From Hymenobacter duratus (GTDB lineage: Bacteria; Bacteroidota; Bacteroidia; Cytophagales; Hymenobacteraceae): DNA of 64,000 bases. Below are positions 17,723 to 27,067 of this stretch, piece by piece. The translations under genes and the position numbers were made by a program. The first letter of the stretch is position 1, and each line of letters starts with the position of its first letter. The stretch lies in the NCBI RefSeq assembly GCF_014698995.1, contig NZ_JACWZZ010000002.1, positions 868,001 to 932,000 of the forward strand, read 5' to 3'. The notes beneath the pieces were generated by a model. The model did not search any database. It worked only from the letters and a program-made list of their open reading frames with translations, and was not told where the DNA came from.

Positions 17723-18346
17723 TTACGCTTTTACTTCGTCGGTTGCCTGCTTGCTGCTGGCAGGTGCGGCGGCGGCGTGTTTGTCGAGGATGGCGCAGAT
17801 CTGGCTGAAAATGTCTTCGATGGCGCCAATACCGTTCAGGGCGTGGAATTTCTGCTGCTGGGCGTAGTAGCCGGCTACCTGGGCGGTTTCGGTGTTGTAC
17901 ACCGTCACACGCTTGCGGATTTTGTCCTCGTTCTGGTCATCGGGGCGGCCGGAGGTTTTGCCGCGCTCCAGCAGGCGGGTCACCAGTTCCTGCTCCGCTA
18001 CTTCCAGCGCTACCATGCACGACACGTTGGTCTCGTGCTCGGCCAGCAGTCGGTCGAGGCTTTCGGCCTGCGGCACGGTGCGCGGGAACCCATCGAAGAT
18101 GAAGCCGGCAGCCTGCTTGTTGTCTTTCAGGGCGGAGCCAATCATGCCAATCACCACTTCATCGGGCACGAGCAGGCCTTCGTCCATGAGCTTTTTGGCA
18201 CGCAGCCCAAGCTCAGTGCCTTGAGTAATCTGGGCGCGGAGCAGGTCGCCGGTAGAGAGGTGCACCAGATTGTAGCGGGCAATCAGCTTCTGGCTTTGCG
18301 TTCCTTTGCCGGCGCCGGGCGGGCCGAAGAGCACGAGATTCAGCAT
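17723..18346 (-). CDS. adk: Adenylate kinase
   Basis: 207 residues from ATG 18346. It interconverts ATP+AMP and 2 ADP in the cytoplasm. P-loop GPPGAGKGT at 8-16; AMP-binding STGDLLR near 36-42; FDGFPRTVPQAE, the family signature; and a short LID (TSGRPDDQNEDKIRKR) without the zinc-binding insert. A C-terminal Ala/Ser tail of about 12 residues is extra. The frame is open to 18403 but the added residues are not family-like. Confidence 0.96.
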   Translation of the reverse strand: MLNLVLFGPPGAGKGTQSQKLIARYNLVHLSTGDLLRAQITQGTELGLRAKKLMDEGLLVPDEVVIGMIGSALKDNKQAAGFIFDGFPRTVPQAESLDRLLAEHETNVSCMVALEVAEQELVTRLLERGKTSGRPDDQNEDKIRKRVTVYNTETAQVAGYYAQQQKFHALNGIGAIEDIFSQICAILDKHAAAAPASSKQATDEVKA

Positions 18347-18465
18347 GGGGAGCGAAGTGTTACGCGGGGAAGAAAAGAAGTGGGGTTCTGGAAAGATAAG
18401 CAACGAATAGGAAAGCCTCTACGGACGCGGGCAGGTTTTAGCTGACGCCGCCGGCTGCACAATTC

Positions 18466-19005
18466 CTATACTGCTTTGTAAACGTCGGGGTAGTTGCGGC
18501 CTAAGCCATCAAAATCAAGCCCATACCCCACAATAAAATCATTGGGAATGCTGAGCCCCACGTAGCGGATTGGCAGTTCGTGCTGCAGGCACTCGGGCTT
18601 CAGGAACAGCGTAGCTACCTCCAGCGAAGCGGGCTGCTTAGCGCTCAGGTTGTCGAGCAGCATGCGCATGGTGTGGCCGGTGTCCACAATGTCTTCCACG
18701 ATGATGACGTGGCGGTTCTGCAGTTCTTCGGTGAGGCCGAGGACTTCCTGCACGGTGCCCGTGCTGCTGGTGCCCTGGTAAGATGCCACCCGGATAAAGG
18801 TGATTTCGCAGGGAATGCTCAGGGCCTTCATCAGGTCGGCGGCGAACATGAACGAGCCGTTCAGAACAGCCACCAGCAGCGGCTGCTTGCCAGCATACTC
18901 GTGGTTGAGGCGGTCAGCAAGCTGCTGAATACTGGCCGACAGCTGCTGAGCCGAAAGGTAGGGCTCGAACTGCTTGCCGTGCAGTGAAATATGGTCCGGG
19001 TTCAT
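18466..19005 (-). CDS. hpt: Hypoxanthine phosphoribosyltransferase
   Basis: 179-residue type I phosphoribosyltransferase that salvages hypoxanthine (and usually guanine) to IMP/GMP using PRPP. The PRPP-binding motif VEDIVDTGHT is at 103-112; the PPi loop LNGSFMF is near 48-54; the flexible loop SYQGTSSTG lies at 75-83; the purine-contacting segment FIVGYGLDFDGLGRN is near the C-terminus. Length matches the family. adk follows on the same strand 119 bp downstream. An exact -7 promoter box lies 35 bp upstream. Confidence 0.95.
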   Translation of the reverse strand: MNPDHISLHGKQFEPYLSAQQLSASIQQLADRLNHEYAGKQPLLVAVLNGSFMFAADLMKALSIPCEITFIRVASYQGTSSTGTVQEVLGLTEELQNRHVIIVEDIVDTGHTMRMLLDNLSAKQPASLEVATLFLKPECLQHELPIRYVGLSIPNDFIVGYGLDFDGLGRNYPDVYKAV

Positions 19006-19039
19006 CCGAATTGGGTTGGGCCGTGGGTGAGCGGGCAGG

Positions 19040-19047
19040 CAAAGGTA
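19040..19047 (-). promoter_or_regulatory. Bacteroidota -7 promoter element for hpt
   Basis: Reading the minus strand, TACCTTTG matches TAnnTTTG, about 35 bp before the hpt ATG. No -33 TTG is evident because that position is occupied by the hppA terminator. Confidence 0.5.
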
Positions 19048-19054
19048 ACAGAAA

Positions 19055-19085
19055 AAGCCGCCCTCCCAGCGTGGGAAGGCGGCTT
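19055..19085 (-). terminator. Intrinsic terminator after hppA
   Basis: A 14-bp stem with one mismatch and a 3-nt loop (19055-19068 with 19072-19085), followed on the minus strand by TTTTTCTG. It separates hppA from hpt, whose promoter abuts it. Confidence 0.85.
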
Positions 19086-19153
19086 ACCCGGTTTTGCTTA
19101 CTGACCACTTATTGTATTCGGCCGCTGAAAACGAGCCAGTTAAGCTCAACAGC

Positions 19154-21385
19154 TTATCGGTTGCGCAGCAGCGTGAACACGGCTTCGGCAGCATGGTCGG
19201 TCACATCGGCGAATTTCACCTTTGGGCGAGCATCCAGCTCTACACGAGGTTTCAGGTCTACGGGGGCCACACCACGCTCCGGAGCCGCAATGTGAGGGGC
19301 AATTACCAGCGACACAATGCTCATCAGCTTGATGAGAATATTCATGGAAGGCCCGGACGTGTCTTTGAACGGGTCACCGACAGTGTCGCCGGTGACGGAG
19401 GCTTTGTGGGCTTCGGAGCCTTTGTACTCCATCTTACCGTCAATCATCACGCCTTTCTCGAATGACTTCTTGGCGTTGTCCCAAGCGCCACCGGCGTTGC
19501 TCTGGAACATAGCCATCAGCACACCGCTTACGGTGACACCAGCTAGCGTGCCGCCCAGCACCTCGGGGCCGAAGGCGAAACCCACGATAACGGGCACAAT
19601 GAGGGCAATGGCGCCTGGCAGCATCATTTCGCGGATGGCCGCCTGGGTAGAAATAGCTACGCACTTCTCGTATTCGGGTCGGCCGGTGCCTTCCATGATG
19701 CCGGGTATCTCGCGGAATTGCCGGCGCACTTCCTGCACCATGGCCATGGCCGCGCGCCCCACCGCCGAAATTGCCAGGGCCGAGAAAATAAACGGAATCA
19801 TGGCCCCGACGAACAGGCCCGCCAGCACGCGCGCATTACTGATGTCGATGCTGTTGATGTTGGCTGTGCCCATGAAGGCGGCAAACAGCGCCAGCGAAGT
19901 AAGCGCCGCCGAAGCAATGGCGAAACCCTTGCCGGTAGCGGCCGTGGTGTTGCCTACGGCGTCCAGAATGTCGGTTCGCTCGCGCACTTCCTTGGGTAGC
20001 TCACTCATTTCGGCAATGCCACCGGCGTTGTCGGCAATGGGGCCAAACGCATCAATGGCAAGCTGCATGGCAGTGGTAGCCATCATGCCGGCGGCCGCAA
20101 TAGCCACGCCGTAGAGGCCGGCACACTCGAAACTCAGCACAATGCCGGCCGCTAGTACCAGAATCGGAAGAACTGTGGATTCCATGCCCACTGCCAACCC
20201 GCCGATAACGGTGGTGGCGTGGCCGGTGGAACTCTGACGCACGATGCTCAGCACCGGGCGCTTGCCCATGGCCGTATAGTACTCCGTGATGATGCTCATC
20301 AGCGTGCCCACAATCAGCCCGACTACTACAGCTTTGAACACATCCATCGAATCGAAAGTGATGCCCCGAATAACCAAGTCTTCGGCCGGCAGCATCCAGC
20401 GGATGATGAAGTAGGACGCAATGCCCGACACAATGACCGACACATAGTTGCCCAGGTTGAGGGCGTTTTGCACGTTGCCTCCCTCCTTCACCCGCACGCA
20501 CAGAATCCCGATGAGTGAAGCAATGATGCCCATTCCGGCAATAACCATTGGTAGTAGAATAGGCGAAAGACCCTGAAAGTCGTCGCCACGGGCCACTACT
20601 TCGCGGCCCAGCACCATGGTAGCCAGAATGGTAGCCACGTAGGACCCGAACAGGTCGGCGCCCATGCCAGCTACGTCGCCCACGTTGTCGCCCACGTTGT
20701 CGGCGATGGTAGCGGGGTTGCGGGGGTCGTCTTCCGGAATACCGGCTTCGACTTTACCCACGAGGTCAGCTCCTACGTCGGCAGCTTTGGTATAGATGCC
20801 GCCACCCACACGGGCAAACAGCGCAATACTTTCAGCGCCTAGCGAGAAGCCGGTCAGCACTTCCAGCGCGGTTTCCATTTCGATGCCGTTGGCACCGCCG
20901 CCTTTGCTCACCACAAACATCTGGTAGAAGGCAATGAATAACGAGCCCAGGCCCAGCACCGCCAGACCCGCCACGCCCATGCCCATCACCGAGCCCCCCG
21001 AAAACGACACGTTCAGGGCCTTGCTCAGGCTGGTGCGGGCGGCCTGCGCCGTCCGGACGTTGGCTTTGGTGGCAATTTTCATCCCGATAAAGCCAGCCAG
21101 TGCCGAGAAGATGGCGCCGATGATGAAGGCTATGACAATGACCGGGCTGGACTTTTCGCCCGTGCTGCCCAGATAGAACAGGAAGGCCGAGGCAATCAGG
21201 CCGAAAATGGCCAGCACTCTGTATTCAGCTTTCAGAAAGGCAATAGCGCCGTCGGCAATGTAGCCGGCAATGGTGCGCATTCGGTCGTCGCCGGGGTCCT
21301 GGCGGCTCACCCAGCCCGAACGGATCCAGGTGTAGACCAACGCCAGCACGCCCAGCGCGGGCACTGCGTAAAGAACATTCATCAT
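19154..21385 (-). CDS. hppA: Membrane-bound proton/sodium-pumping pyrophosphatase
   Basis: 743 residues with about 16 membrane helices. It hydrolyses cytoplasmic pyrophosphate and pumps H+ or Na+ outward. The catalytic signature [20 protein letters not shown] is present, followed by the Asp-rich [19 protein letters not shown], and the second acidic cluster [16 protein letters not shown]. The phrase [10 protein letters not shown] has Ala where K+-independent enzymes carry Lys, which points to the K+-dependent class (inference from known family rule). H+ versus Na+ preference cannot be decided by eye. Single-gene unit with its own terminator. Confidence 0.96.
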   Translation of the reverse strand: MMNVLYAVPALGVLALVYTWIRSGWVSRQDPGDDRMRTIAGYIADGAIAFLKAEYRVLAIFGLIASAFLFYLGSTGEKSSPVIVIAFIIGAIFSALAGFIGMKIATKANVRTAQAARTSLSKALNVSFSGGSVMGMGVAGLAVLGLGSLFIAFYQMFVVSKGGGANGIEMETALEVLTGFSLGAESIALFARVGGGIYTKAADVGADLVGKVEAGIPEDDPRNPATIADNVGDNVGDVAGMGADLFGSYVATILATMVLGREVVARGDDFQGLSPILLPMVIAGMGIIASLIGILCVRVKEGGNVQNALNLGNYVSVIVSGIASYFIIRWMLPAEDLVIRGITFDSMDVFKAVVVGLIVGTLMSIITEYYTAMGKRPVLSIVRQSSTGHATTVIGGLAVGMESTVLPILVLAAGIVLSFECAGLYGVAIAAAGMMATTAMQLAIDAFGPIADNAGGIAEMSELPKEVRERTDILDAVGNTTAATGKGFAIASAALTSLALFAAFMGTANINSIDISNARVLAGLFVGAMIPFIFSALAISAVGRAAMAMVQEVRRQFREIPGIMEGTGRPEYEKCVAISTQAAIREMMLPGAIALIVPVIVGFAFGPEVLGGTLAGVTVSGVLMAMFQSNAGGAWDNAKKSFEKGVMIDGKMEYKGSEAHKASVTGDTVGDPFKDTSGPSMNILIKLMSIVSLVIAPHIAAPERGVAPVDLKPRVELDARPKVKFADVTDHAAEAVFTLLRNR

Positions 21386-21546
21386 AGAACGGTGAAAAGA
21401 AGATGGGAGTTAGGTTGGGAATGAGGCATTTGGGTGGGTAAAATAGACTTTATTGGCTAATCCTCAACCTGCCTTCACTAAATCCCAGCTGGTATTCTTC
21501 GGGCTGGCAGCCAGCTATATCCTGTTTCGGCTATCTGCAAACGCAA

Positions 21547-21579
21547 AAGAGCCGCTCCGGTGGTCCGGAAGCGGCTCTT
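21547..21579 (-). terminator. Intrinsic terminator after the M42 peptidase gene
   Basis: Stem 21547-21560 with 21565-21579 (one-base bulge), 4-nt loop, followed on the minus strand by TTTTG. It sits 31 bp past the peptidase stop. Confidence 0.8.
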
Positions 21580-21610
21580 GGCAATGGTTTGGGGTGCTGG
21601 GGCTACCTGA

Positions 21611-22525
21611 TTACAACCGGCGCATGAGTTCCTGATACAAGGCCAGCATGCTCGCTATGTCGCGCTTATCCACAATCTCGTCGGGCGAGTGCACGTTGTC
21701 TTCGGGTGCCCCGATAAAGCACCAGTCCCAGGGCTGGGCGCCGTGCTGCAGTTCTTTGGCATCGGAGCCGCCGCTCCCTTCTACTTCCAATTGGTGCGGA
21801 ATGCCAGCGTCCTCGGCAATACGTCGGATACGCTCCACATAGCTGCGCCGCGGAATCAGGGAGTCGCGCAGGGAAATAGCCACGCCTTGGCCAGGATGCA
21901 CGCCCTCCGTCACCCAGGTAATGTCCGAAATAAGAGCCTGCCGCACGCCGTAGGTTTCGTAGATATGTTTGGCCAGATAGGCCACGGACCCACCGCCGTG
22001 CTCTTCCCAACAGCTGAAGACGACAATGCCGTTTTCCAGCGTTTCGCAGAGGCGCAGCGCGTTCCAGACGCCCAACCGGTTGTCGAGGTAGCAGCTCTGA
22101 ACGGTCGTTTCCGTTTCGCGGAAGTCGCACTGAAACGTGAGTTCAGTTCCGCGGTCAATGTCGCGGGTGAACTCATATGCAGGCTGCCCGGTTTCCTCAT
22201 CAATGACCAACGTACACTCAATTGCCCCCTGCGAATCGTGGCCAACTAGCTTGGTGCCGGTTTCCATCACAGGCCCTCCGATACGCACCAGTTGCCGGCC
22301 ATAGCGCACCGTGAAGCCGATGCTATCCAAATGGGCAAATACGGCTGTGCGCGGCGCACCAAAAACCAGAATAATACAATCCTGCCACTGCTCTCCAGCC
22401 AGCACAGTTGGCATTACCCGCCAGGAAGGGCTTTCGGCACGGATGTGCTTTAGTAAGAACTGAGTAAGTGCGGCTTCGTTTCCAGCGGGGGCTGGTATAC
22501 GGCAAAGGGTGTGTAAAAGCTCCAT
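21611..22525 (-). CDS. M42-family metallo-aminopeptidase
   Basis: 304 residues, a little shorter than the usual 340-360. The dinuclear metal site of the M42/M28 clan is readable: His65 and Asp67 (AHLDS), bridging Asp148 (CYLDNRLG), catalytic Glu174-Glu175 (CWEEHGGG), Asp201 (ISDITWVT) and the final His279 (VHSPDE). M42 enzymes are cytoplasmic tetrahedral aminopeptidases such as glutamyl aminopeptidase or PepA-like enzymes. The shorter length reflects a reduced domain between Asp67 and Asp148. The gene is divergent from the TPR gene and has an exact -7 promoter box 20 bp upstream. Confidence 0.88.
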   Translation of the reverse strand: MELLHTLCRIPAPAGNEAALTQFLLKHIRAESPSWRVMPTVLAGEQWQDCIILVFGAPRTAVFAHLDSIGFTVRYGRQLVRIGGPVMETGTKLVGHDSQGAIECTLVIDEETGQPAYEFTRDIDRGTELTFQCDFRETETTVQSCYLDNRLGVWNALRLCETLENGIVVFSCWEEHGGGSVAYLAKHIYETYGVRQALISDITWVTEGVHPGQGVAISLRDSLIPRRSYVERIRRIAEDAGIPHQLEVEGSGGSDAKELQHGAQPWDWCFIGAPEDNVHSPDEIVDKRDIASMLALYQELMRRL

Positions 22526-22544
22526 GATTCACCTATTATTTGTC

Positions 22545-22552
22545 CAAAACTA
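22545..22552 (-). promoter_or_regulatory. Bacteroidota -7 promoter element for the M42 peptidase
   Basis: TAGTTTTG on the minus strand matches TAnnTTTG, about 20 bp upstream of the ATG at 22525. A -33 TTG is not apparent. Confidence 0.5.
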
Positions 22553-22634
22553 GGATAAAAGTCATACTTTAGCCTTTCCGTTGGGCGGTGCGTAGTGAAG
22601 TAGAACCCGGCCGCACCGGCAAGCAAACGTATCT

Positions 22635-23876
22635 ATGATCCTTCGACTCCGATTTATCCTGTTGCTAATGTTGTTGCCTTTCCTGGCGCAAGCTCAGCAG
22701 CCTGATACTACTCGTACCCCTATTCGCAATATTGAAACCGAAAATGTGGACGTGCTGCCTAACGCCGTTGATACCAAAGGCTGGCTGCTGCTCGACAAGG
22801 ATATTCAGACGGAACTAGAGGGCGCGGTACAGAACCTGTACAACTGCCGCTACGAAAAGGCCGAGAAGCAATTCCGCTCCTTGCGGCGCCGCTACCCCAA
22901 CCACCCCATGCCCTACTTTCTGCTGGGCCTGAGTCAGTGGTGGAAAATCGTCCCGACCAACATCAAAACCAAACAGTACGACAAGCTTTTCTTCGCCTAC
23001 ATGGACTCGTCCATCACGAAGGCAGAAACGCTATACGAGGCGGACAACAAGAACTATGAGGCGTGTTTTTTTCTGGCAGCGGCTTATGGTTTCGATGGCC
23101 GCCTGAATGCGGAGCGCAGCAACTGGCCGAAAGCTACGGTCAGCGCCAAGCGGGCCCTGAAATACCTGGAAATCAGCAAGGAAGCCAATGGCCTAAGCCC
23201 GGAGTTTCTATTCGGACAGGCGCTGTTCAACTACTACGCCGTCTGGATTCCGGACAACTACCCGCTGCTGAAGCCTGTGCTGCTGCTGTTTCCGAAAGGC
23301 AATAAGCAGCTGGGCCTGCAGCAGCTGCGCAACGTGGCCGACAACGGATTTTACGTGGGTCCGGAAGCCAAGGTGTTTCTGATGCGCATCCTCAACAACG
23401 AGGAAAACAACCCGGAAGCCGCCATGCCGCTGGCACGGAACCTGGCCAAAACTTACCCCGACAATGGGTACTTCCAGCGCTTCTATGCGCTGCTGTGCTT
23501 CAATATGGGGGAGTTTCGGGAGAGTGAGCGGGTGAGCCAGGAAATCCTGACGAAGCTGAACCAGGGCATGCCGGGCTATGAAGGAATCAGTGGCCGCTAC
23601 GCCACCTACTTTCTGGGCTGGCTAATGCAGAACCGCTATAAAGATCTGACTAAAGCCAAGGATTACTACCAGCGCTGCATTGTATTTGCCGAAAGTACCG
23701 ACGAGACGAAAGGAGGTTTTTATTTGCACGCGAACTACAATCTGGCCCGCATTGCGGAGAAGGAACGGGATTTAGGAACCGCCCGCCGTTATTACTCCGT
23801 TGTACGGGAAATAGCCGACAGCAAATCCGACCAGTACCGGGAGGCCAAGGCCTTTCTGAAGAAGAACAAGAAGTAG
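22635..23876 (+). CDS. Exported tetratricopeptide-repeat protein
   Basis: 413 residues. Signal peptide about 1-20 (cleavage after AQA), then helical repeats: the clearest TPR-like units are YEKAEKQFRSLRRRYPNHPM (about 74-93), YFLGWLMQNRYKDLTKAKDYYQRCI near 335-360 and ANYNLARIAEKERDLGTARRYYSVV near 376-400. It is probably a periplasmic scaffold. The stop is only 9 bp before the start of the polytopic membrane protein, so the two are co-transcribed, which links it by context to the glycan locus. Precise role unknown. Confidence 0.8.
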   Translation: MILRLRFILLLMLLPFLAQAQQPDTTRTPIRNIETENVDVLPNAVDTKGWLLLDKDIQTELEGAVQNLYNCRYEKAEKQFRSLRRRYPNHPMPYFLLGLSQWWKIVPTNIKTKQYDKLFFAYMDSSITKAETLYEADNKNYEACFFLAAAYGFDGRLNAERSNWPKATVSAKRALKYLEISKEANGLSPEFLFGQALFNYYAVWIPDNYPLLKPVLLLFPKGNKQLGLQQLRNVADNGFYVGPEAKVFLMRILNNEENNPEAAMPLARNLAKTYPDNGYFQRFYALLCFNMGEFRESERVSQEILTKLNQGMPGYEGISGRYATYFLGWLMQNRYKDLTKAKDYYQRCIVFAESTDETKGGFYLHANYNLARIAEKERDLGTARRYYSVVREIADSKSDQYREAKAFLKKNKK

Positions 23877-23885
23877 CTTTCCCGC

Positions 23886-25241
23886 ATGGATTTAAAAGAC
23901 CTGCTGCTCACTCCGCTGTATCTGGGGCTGATTTATGCGCTGGCCTTTGCCGTGCGTCCGCAGGTTACAAACTTATATACCCGCAAATACTTCATTCCGG
24001 CACTTAGCCTGAAGCTAGTGGGCGCCATTGCGCTGGGCCTCATCTACCAGTTTTACTACAGTGGTGGCGACACATTTAACTACTTCATCCATTCGTCAGT
24101 GATGTATGATGCCTTCGGCGACTCCTTTGCTGTGGGCATGAAACTACTGACCAGCGACGGGGAGCGGCTGCCGGAATTGGCCAAATACACCTCCCGCATG
24201 TTCTGGTGGGAGCCTGGATCTACTGAGTTAGTTATCGTTCGGATTGCTACTGTGCTCGGGATGCTGTGCTTCAACACCTACACTGTAGTAGGTCTGTTCT
24301 TCGCCTGCATCAGCTTCAGCGGCATGTGGGCCATGTATATGACCTTCGCCAAGATTCGGCCGCAGGTGTATAAGCAGCTGGCTATTGCAGTTTTCTTTAT
24401 CCCTTCAGTATTTTTTTGGGGGTCCGGGCTGATGAAGGATTCCCTGTGCCTTGGGGCGCTGGGCTGGATATTCTACGCTTTCTACCAAGGAGCCATTCAG
24501 AAGAAGCGTCTGCTCAAGTCGTTGCTGATTGGAGGGCTGGCGGCGTATATGCTCTACATTACTAAAGTATATATCCTACTTTCGTTTCTGCCTCCCGCAC
24601 TCATCTGGGTGTTCAACGAAAACAGCCAGCGAATCAAGAACAAGCTGGTACGGATGATAGCAAAGCCGTTTCTGATTGGAATCGGGGCCGTTGCGGCCGT
24701 GTTTGCCATGGGCAATCTGACCGAAGGCGACGAGAAATACGACATCGACAAGATTGGTGAAAGAAGCAAAATCACGGCCGATTACCTTTATGAGGTATCC
24801 GTAAAGCAGGAGGGTTCGGCCTATACTCTCGGGGAGCAGGACGGTACCATTGGCGGCATGATCAAGCTCGCGCCTCAGGCCATCATAGTGGCCTTGTTCC
24901 GCCCTTTCCTGTGGGAAGCCAAGAATCCCGTGATGCTGCTGTCGGCGCTGGAGGCCACGTTCTTTCTGGTGTTCACGCTGCGCATTCTTTTCAGGGTTGG
25001 CGTGGCGCGGTTCTTCGGAGCCATTGCTGGCACTCCGGTCCTGATGCTCAGCTTCATTTTCGCGCTGGTTTTTGGAGCTTCTGTAGGCATCATCTCCAAC
25101 AACTTTGGCACATTGGTGCGCTACAAAATTCCGCTTATTCCATTCTACGTAGCGGCGCTGTATATTCTACAAGATGTGAGCGGAGCCGGTAAGCCCAGCA
25201 AGGGCCGCACGATAGCACGCCGCCGATTAGCTACTACCTAG
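23886..25241 (+). CDS. Polytopic inner-membrane protein, candidate polysaccharide polymerase
   Basis: 451 residues with about ten hydrophobic helices and a soluble loop near 275-310 (TEGDEKYDIDKIGERSK). A stretch FYYSGGDTFNYFIHSS near 55-70 and the long central loop resemble Wzy-type and EpsG-like polymerases in layout, though not in any motif I can call diagnostic. It lies at the edge of a glycan locus that has a Wzx flippase but no other polymerase candidate, so a Wzy role is a reasonable inference. Co-transcribed with the TPR gene 9 bp upstream; convergent with the formyltransferase, 3 bp apart. Confidence 0.6.
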   Translation: MDLKDLLLTPLYLGLIYALAFAVRPQVTNLYTRKYFIPALSLKLVGAIALGLIYQFYYSGGDTFNYFIHSSVMYDAFGDSFAVGMKLLTSDGERLPELAKYTSRMFWWEPGSTELVIVRIATVLGMLCFNTYTVVGLFFACISFSGMWAMYMTFAKIRPQVYKQLAIAVFFIPSVFFWGSGLMKDSLCLGALGWIFYAFYQGAIQKKRLLKSLLIGGLAAYMLYITKVYILLSFLPPALIWVFNENSQRIKNKLVRMIAKPFLIGIGAVAAVFAMGNLTEGDEKYDIDKIGERSKITADYLYEVSVKQEGSAYTLGEQDGTIGGMIKLAPQAIIVALFRPFLWEAKNPVMLLSALEATFFLVFTLRILFRVGVARFFGAIAGTPVLMLSFIFALVFGASVGIISNNFGTLVRYKIPLIPFYVAALYILQDVSGAGKPSKGRTIARRRLATT

Positions 25242-25244
25242 CCC

Positions 25245-26033
25245 TTAGCGGGTACCCGTACGGCGGCGGTTATTCACGTACTCGGCCAGCGTAGGATGCG
25301 ACCATAGCTTCGATGCGCCTTCGGGGGCTGGCTTCAACTTAATTTCCCCGTACAAAGCATCCCGCACTGCCTGCTTAAGCAATGGCAGTCCGGCTGCTAG
25401 TTGCAGGAGCGGATAAGTCACAAAATTATCCTCCGCAGTAGGCTGAATCAAGGCCTGAGCAATGATAGCACCGGTATCAATGCCGGGGTCTACTAAGTGC
25501 ACCGATACGCCGCAATGTTGCGGGTCGTTGTTAGCCAGCGCCCAGTAGCCGCCGTGTACACCCCGATATAGGGGCGTGATGCCGGCATGTGTATTAATGA
25601 ACTTACAGGGCACACTGGTCAGCACCTTTTTAGAGATGATGCGCGTGCCGTTCACCACGATGACGTCGGGCTGCAGTGCCTGCAGCTGCTCAATGCATTC
25701 TGGCGCATTCACCGACGCCACCCGAATCACCCGATCCTCGGGCAAAGGCTGGTCATTGAGGTGCGCCTGCTGCTTAATAGCCCGCATACGCCCCTGCGAC
25801 GCTCGGCTCAGGGGTGTAGCAATCAACAGTTTGAAGAGAATCTGACCGGCAACCGTGGCGTAGCCCAACTTCTCAGTGCGGCGCTTGAGCAGCTGCTTCT
25901 GGCTGACGGGCGTTTCCACGATAATGCGGTGCACACCAAACTCAGCATCCAGGGCATGAAACAGGATATCCGTAGACTCGCCGGGACCAGCCAGGATTAC
26001 GATTTTCTTTGCGGAAGCGGGAGTTGAATTCAT
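25245..26033 (-). CDS. Formyltransferase-family protein (sugar N-formyltransferase candidate)
   Basis: 262 residues from ATG 26033. The N10-formyl-tetrahydrofolate formyltransferase fold shows its catalytic triad: Asn147, His149 (FINTHAG) and Asp186 (DPGIDTG), with the PLYRG loop following. It is shorter than methionyl-tRNA formyltransferase and lacks its C-terminal tRNA-binding domain. In a glycan locus such an enzyme usually formylates an amino sugar nucleotide, for example dTDP-4-amino-4,6-dideoxy sugars (VioF/FdtF type). The rffA aminotransferase three genes upstream could supply the substrate. The start overlaps the deacetylase stop by 4 bp, so they are translationally coupled. Last gene of its unit. 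Confidence 0.8.
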   Translation of the reverse strand: MNSTPASAKKIVILAGPGESTDILFHALDAEFGVHRIIVETPVSQKQLLKRRTEKLGYATVAGQILFKLLIATPLSRASQGRMRAIKQQAHLNDQPLPEDRVIRVASVNAPECIEQLQALQPDVIVVNGTRIISKKVLTSVPCKFINTHAGITPLYRGVHGGYWALANNDPQHCGVSVHLVDPGIDTGAIIAQALIQPTAEDNFVTYPLLQLAAGLPLLKQAVRDALYGEIKLKPAPEGASKLWSHPTLAEYVNNRRRTGTR

Positions 26034-27055
26034 GAAGCGGTAACGGCAGATGAACGGCTTTGGAGCTCGGCGGCCAGGTTGCCCATAGCCTGGCTTTCCA
26101 TGCCATAGGTAGCGTGCAGGTAGCGGTAGTGCTCGGCAATGCGCCGCAGTACGGCCATATTCTGCGGAATGTTCACCCCGAAATTGTGCGGATGCCACCA
26201 CAAATGGAATACCTGCCCGTGGCGCGCAGCATATTCCATCCCGCTCAGGATGCGTCGCAGCCGCAGCCCTTCCAGCGCCTGCAGCCGCCCCGACCAGGGC
26301 CGCAGGAACCGGCTAGCCGGAATATTATAGGGAAACTGACGAGCAATGTCATCCAGCGTGTGGCAGTTGGGGCCTGATAGATCTACGTAGGCATCAAGCA
26401 GGCGGGCACCGCGCTTGTACAGGCTTTGCTGCTCCTCGCTGCGCTCCTTATAAATCCAGGAGCTTTCGTTGCCGCGGTAGCTCGTAATGCCCAGTTCCTC
26501 GCAGATGGCAATGTACTCGGCGTTGTACTGGTTGCGCGGAAATACGAGGCTCTGCAAGGTCATGCCCTGCTCCTGCGCCACCTGCACCGCCGCCGTCAGA
26601 TCGGCGCGGAACGATTCGGCGGTCTGGCCCCGCTCGAGGCAATAGTAGTGGCAGAAGGTGTGCGTCGCCATTTCCTGGCCGGGCGTGCGCCGGATCTGCT
26701 CAATCAGCGAATGGCCGAAATGATAGGGGTCGGCAGTTTCGTTCTCGCCCACCTGATCCATCACCAGGTAAGGCGACAGGTTGGAATCGGCGTACTGAGG
26801 CCGCACCTCGGGCAGATGCGCCAGCATTTCGGCTTTGGTGCGGAAGAACAGCAGACCTACTGTGGCCCAGGTCACGCGCAGCTCATACTCCGCAAACAGC
26901 GCCAGCATAGCCGGAATGGCCTGCCGCACACCGAGCAAATTCTGGCCGTATTGGTCCAGGGTCTGCTGGTCGCGCACGCCCCAGTTGATTTCGAAGTCAA
27001 GAGAAATGACGAAACGGCCTCTCTCCTGCCCTTTGCGCATTGGTTGCTGTGTCAT
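26030..27055 (-). CDS. Polysaccharide deacetylase family protein
   Basis: 341 residues of the CE4/NodB-homology type. The first motif is LDFEINW (Asp20), followed by the metal-binding HTFCHYY motif near 131-137 and a C-terminal LWWHPHNFG that supplies the catalytic His. There is no signal peptide, so it probably acts in the cytoplasm on a lipid-linked or nucleotide-linked sugar rather than on finished polymer. It is 12 bp downstream of a GT4 gene and overlaps the formyltransferase start by 4 bp. One reading is deacetylation of an N-acetylated sugar that is then formylated by its neighbour. Confidence 0.82.
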   Translation of the reverse strand: MTQQPMRKGQERGRFVISLDFEINWGVRDQQTLDQYGQNLLGVRQAIPAMLALFAEYELRVTWATVGLLFFRTKAEMLAHLPEVRPQYADSNLSPYLVMDQVGENETADPYHFGHSLIEQIRRTPGQEMATHTFCHYYCLERGQTAESFRADLTAAVQVAQEQGMTLQSLVFPRNQYNAEYIAICEELGITSYRGNESSWIYKERSEEQQSLYKRGARLLDAYVDLSGPNCHTLDDIARQFPYNIPASRFLRPWSGRLQALEGLRLRRILSGMEYAARHGQVFHLWWHPHNFGVNIPQNMAVLRRIAEHYRYLHATYGMESQAMGNLAAELQSRSSAVTAS

Positions 27056-27067
27056 AGTAGGGCGCGC

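Noticed and set aside
21453..21635. Possible 60-codon small protein between hppA and the peptidase
   Set aside because: It overlaps the peptidase terminator and the peptidase 3' end and has no family-like feature.
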